This document shows positions 39,755-42,391 of a stretch of 42,391 bases of DNA, piece after piece (position 1 is the first letter of the stretch; each line of letters starts with the position of its first letter). Source of the DNA: a virus. The notes under the pieces were generated by a model. It was not told the origin of the DNA. It saw only the letters and a list, made by a program, of their open reading frames with translations, and did no database searches. The stretch is taken from positions 1-42,391 of IMG/VR virus record IMGVR_UViG_3300029893_000021, one strand, 5' to 3'. Position numbers and translations under genes: made by a program.

Positions 39755-40339
39755 GTGGCAAGATTAACTGAACAGCAGAAAAGATTTGTTGATGAATATT
39801 TGATTGACCTTAATGCAACCAGGGCATACAAAGCAGCATATCCAAGTGTGAAGAAGGATGAAACAGCAGCAAGTGCAGCGGTAAGGTTGTTAAGAAATGT
39901 TAAGGTTCAGGGGTATATGAAAGAAAGGCAGCAGAAAATTCAGGAAAGAACTGAAATCACACAAGACAAGGTTCTTCTTGAACTGGCAAGAATAGCATTT
40001 TCAAATGGTTCTGATTTTGCCAAGGTTGTTACCAAGAAAAGAACCAGGACTGTTTGGAATGATACAACCCAAGAATATGAAGAAAGGGAATCAGAAGAAC
40101 AGTTTGTTGAACTGATTGATACAGATTCCCTTCCTAGTGATAAGAAAGCAGCCATATCAGGGATTAAAGAAACCAAGTATGGGATTGCAGTTGAATCCTG
40201 TGATAAGGTGAAAGCTTTGGAACTGATTGGGAAGCACTTGGGTATGTTCAAGGATAAGGTTGAAATATCAGGTCAGGTGAATAATCCAATGGAAGGATTA
40301 ACAACTGAAGAATTGAAGAAGTTGATATATGATGAATAA
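39755..40339 (+). CDS. terS: Terminase small subunit
   Basis: This protein of about 194 residues recognises the phage packaging site and hands DNA to the large subunit. The N-terminal terminase-2-type HTH is clear: RLTEQQKRFVDEYLIDLNAT, RAYKAAYP and AASAAVRLLRNVKVQGYM. The C-terminal half is helical and would oligomerise. GTG 39755 is chosen because AAAGGCAGGTG lies about 9 bases upstream; the frame also opens at 39671 but that stretch contains the hairpin. It overlaps terL by 11 bases. Confidence 0.92.
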   Translation: MARLTEQQKRFVDEYLIDLNATRAYKAAYPSVKKDETAASAAVRLLRNVKVQGYMKERQQKIQERTEITQDKVLLELARIAFSNGSDFAKVVTKKRTRTVWNDTTQEYEERESEEQFVELIDTDSLPSDKKAAISGIKETKYGIAVESCDKVKALELIGKHLGMFKDKVEISGQVNNPMEGLTTEELKKLIYDE

Positions 40340-41735
40340 GGAATTACTGAAGCAATATGCCAAGATAGAACTTGCAAAACGTGAGTTCTTTTTTTATTGC
40401 AATCTTAAAGCTTCTGATTTTTATAAACCTGATAGACAATACTTGATTGACTTCTGTAATGACCTTCAGGAATTTTATGAAGGTGATGATGAAGTTCTTG
40501 TTGTAAATATGCCCCCAAGACATGGGAAGTCAAGAACAGCAGGATTATTTGTTGAATGGGTTCTTGGAAAGAACAAGAATGAAAAAATCATGACAGGTTC
40601 TTACAATGAAACCCTTTCAACAATGTTTTCAAAGAATGTAAGGAACAGCATCCAGGAAGAAAAGGTTGATAAGGATAAAATCACTTATTCTGATATATTC
40701 CCCAATACCATCATCAAAAGGGGTGATGGTGCAATGAACCTTTGGAGTTTGGAAGGTGGATATAATAATTATCTTGCTACTTCCCCCACTGGTACTGCAA
40801 CAGGCTTTGGATGTTCCCTGATGATTATTGATGACCTGATAAAAAATGCAACTGAAGCTTACAATGAAGAAGTGCTTCAGAAGCATTGGGATTGGTTCAC
40901 AAACACCATGCTTTCCAGGCTTGAAGAAGGCGGGAAAATCATTGTCATCATGACCAGGTGGGCAACCAATGACCTTGCTGGAAAGGTTATTGAACATTAC
41001 AAGGCACAAAAGGCAAGAATCAAGCACATTACCCTGAAAGCCTTACAAGATGATGGAACAATGCTTTGTGATGAAGTGCTTTCAAAGAAGTCTTATGATG
41101 CCAAGTGTAAAGCCATGGGATTGGATATTGCTTCAGCTAACTATCAGCAAGAACCCATTGACATCAAAGGTAAGCTTTACACCAGCTTTAAGACATATAA
41201 GAAGCTGCCAATGGATGAAAAGGGCAATCTTCTGTTCACATCCATCAGGAATTACACTGATACTGCTGACCAAGGTGATGATTACCTTTGCAGCATCAAT
41301 TATGGTGTTTATAATGGTGAAGCTTATATTCTCAATGTACTTTACACAAAAGATGGAATGGAAATCACAGAACCAGCAACAGCAAAGATGCTGCATAATG
41401 ATAAAGTTAATGTGGCAGATATTGAATCCAATAATGGTGGGCGGGGCTTTGCAAGGTCAGTTGAAAGAATCTTGCTTGAAAAGTTAAAAACCAACAAGGT
41501 TCAAGTTAATGCCTTCCATCAATCCAAGAATAAGAAAGCAAGGATACTTTCAAATTCAACTTGGGTGATGAATCATATTTACTTCCCAATCAATTGGGCA
41601 GACAGGTTTCCTGAATATTATACTGCTATGACAAAATACCAAAAAGAAGGTAAGAACCTTCATGATGATGCACCTGATGCAACAACAGGCATTGCTGAAA
41701 AGATTGGTCAAGGTGATACATTCAGTTTTGAATAA
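40329..41735 (+). CDS. terL: Terminase large subunit
   Basis: This 468-residue packaging motor has an N-terminal ATPase domain with Walker A MPPRHGKS (residues 61-68) and Walker B LMIIDD (164-169). The C-terminal RNase H-like nuclease (about 300-468) has DTADQGDDY, an ADIESNNGGRGFA segment and a DDAPDA aspartate pair near the end. Unlike an SPP1-like enzyme, it begins with a KDR-like linker around YLIDFCNDLQEFYEG. It pumps and cuts DNA at the portal. It is followed by the portal gene after 20 bases. Confidence 0.95.
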   Translation: MMNKELLKQYAKIELAKREFFFYCNLKASDFYKPDRQYLIDFCNDLQEFYEGDDEVLVVNMPPRHGKSRTAGLFVEWVLGKNKNEKIMTGSYNETLSTMFSKNVRNSIQEEKVDKDKITYSDIFPNTIIKRGDGAMNLWSLEGGYNNYLATSPTGTATGFGCSLMIIDDLIKNATEAYNEEVLQKHWDWFTNTMLSRLEEGGKIIVIMTRWATNDLAGKVIEHYKAQKARIKHITLKALQDDGTMLCDEVLSKKSYDAKCKAMGLDIASANYQQEPIDIKGKLYTSFKTYKKLPMDEKGNLLFTSIRNYTDTADQGDDYLCSINYGVYNGEAYILNVLYTKDGMEITEPATAKMLHNDKVNVADIESNNGGRGFARSVERILLEKLKTNKVQVNAFHQSKNKKARILSNSTWVMNHIYFPINWADRFPEYYTAMTKYQKEGKNLHDDAPDATTGIAEKIGQGDTFSFE

Positions 41736-41755
41736 GAAAGGGGTGAAATAAGAAA

Positions 41756-42391
41756 ATGTTTGATTTTTTAAGAATAGGCAGCGACACCTTGAAAATAAAC
41801 AATATTATCAAACAGGGTGCGAAAACAGCCATGACTGACAAGCAATTTCTTGAACGTGAAATTGAGAAGTGGAAGAAATCACCCAAAAGAAAAGCCATGA
41901 TTACTGGTGAAAAGTATTACCAGGGTGAACATGATATTCTTCAAAGGAAAAGGACTGTCATTGGTAAGGATGGTTTGCTGCAAGAAGTGGAAAACCTTCC
42001 AAATAACAAAGTCATTGATAATCAGTATGCAAAGATGGTTGACCAAAAGGTGAATTACCTGCTGGGGCAACCATTAACTTTTGATACAGACAATTCAGGT
42101 TATGAAGATGCTTTGAAGCAGATATTCAATAAGCGGTTTCAAAGAACCCTGAAGAACCTGGGTGAAGATTCCCTGAATGGTGGTATTGGGTGGCTTCATC
42201 CTTATTATAATGACCAGGGGGAACTTTGCTTCAAGAAGTTTGAACCTTATGAAATACTTCCCTTTTGGGCTGATGCTGCACACACCATTTTACACAGTGC
42301 GGTCAGACTGTATGAAGTGGAAGCTTATGAAGGTAGGAATGAAACTGTCATTGAAAAGGTTGAACTTTATGATGCCAATGGTGTTCAGCGG
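41756..42391 (+). CDS. Portal protein, 5' part
   Basis: This is the N-terminal part of the SPP1 gp6-like portal. ATG 41756 follows AAAGGGGTG and the frame runs off the window end. The start reads MFDFLRIGSDTLKINN, and KMVDQKVNYLLGQPLTF marks the join into the terminal repeat. In frame it continues into bases 2-1261, giving about 500 residues. It is cut by the contig end only, not truncated in the phage. Confidence 0.93.
   Translation, partial: MFDFLRIGSDTLKINNIIKQGAKTAMTDKQFLEREIEKWKKSPKRKAMITGEKYYQGEHDILQRKRTVIGKDGLLQEVENLPNNKVIDNQYAKMVDQKVNYLLGQPLTFDTDNSGYEDALKQIFNKRFQRTLKNLGEDSLNGGIGWLHPYYNDQGELCFKKFEPYEILPFWADAAHTILHSAVRLYEVEAYEGRNETVIEKVELYDANGVQR
41998..42391. repeat. Terminal redundancy, right copy (portal gene)
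   Basis: Second copy of bases 1-394, at about 96% identity with 15 substitutions and no indel. It lies inside the portal gene. Confidence 0.95.

Noticed and set aside
1-42391. tRNA genes
   Set aside because: No cloverleaf with a T-arm consensus was seen; the GGTTCAAGAT repeats only superficially resemble a T-loop.

Overview
The window is essentially one complete genome of a temperate, contractile-tailed bacteriophage. It is AT-rich, strongly poor in CpG, and uses AAAGG/GGTGA-type ribosome binding sites. The head genes resemble SPP1 and the tail genes resemble PBSX (xkd), so a low-GC Bacillota host, probably a gut Clostridia species, is likely; this is inferred from gene content only. The first 394 bases recur at 41998-42391 with 15 substitutions and no indel. 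The portal gene runs off the right end (41756-42391) and continues at the left end (1-1261). The molecule is therefore a circular or headful-permuted genome of about 41,997 bp, opened inside the portal gene, and its two ends carry different strain variants.

Layout from the left. (1) 1-9.5 kb: portal, minor head protein, an inserted AP2/HNH-type cargo gene, scaffold, major capsid protein, connector set, tail sheath, tail tube, and a tail assembly chaperone read through a programmed -1 frameshift. (2) 9.6-17.7 kb: tape measure, LysM protein, hub, baseplate genes and a receptor-binding tail fibre. (3) 17.5-19.1 kb: a diversity-generating retroelement (DGR), with a variable repeat at the 3' end of the fibre gene, a template-type locus closed by a 13-bp stem, and a reverse transcriptase. 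(4) 19.1-21.4 kb: small membrane proteins, holin and amidase endolysin, ended by a strong terminator. (5) 21.4-24.4 kb: probable attP, tyrosine integrase, an iterated-repeat region, a small protein and a CI-like repressor, all leftward. (6) 24.4-38.4 kb: the rightward early operon, with HTH proteins, a pentapeptide-repeat protein, SNF2 helicase, VRR-NUC nuclease, a Cas4-like nuclease fused to a Sak4-like ATPase, DUF669, a family-B-like polymerase, D5-type primase-helicase, MazG, a C5 methyltransferase and an HD hydrolase. (7) 38.4-42.4 kb: a second iterated-repeat region, an ArpU/sigma-like late regulator, a palindrome-rich leader, terS, terL and the start of portal.

How it works together: CI and the divergent 24.28-24.40 kb promoter region set lysogeny against lysis. 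The early operon replicates and recombines the DNA. The late regulator probably switches on packaging, head, tail and lysis genes. The DGR is set up to diversify the receptor-binding tip.

Strongest points for a second look: GATC occurs only twice in the window, both times inside the methyltransferase gene; a TTCAAGAT repeat family occupies two regions 15 kb apart; a GTTCA...TGAAC palindrome at the early promoter recurs inside three unrelated genes; and neither DGR repeat copy looks like an intact A-rich template.
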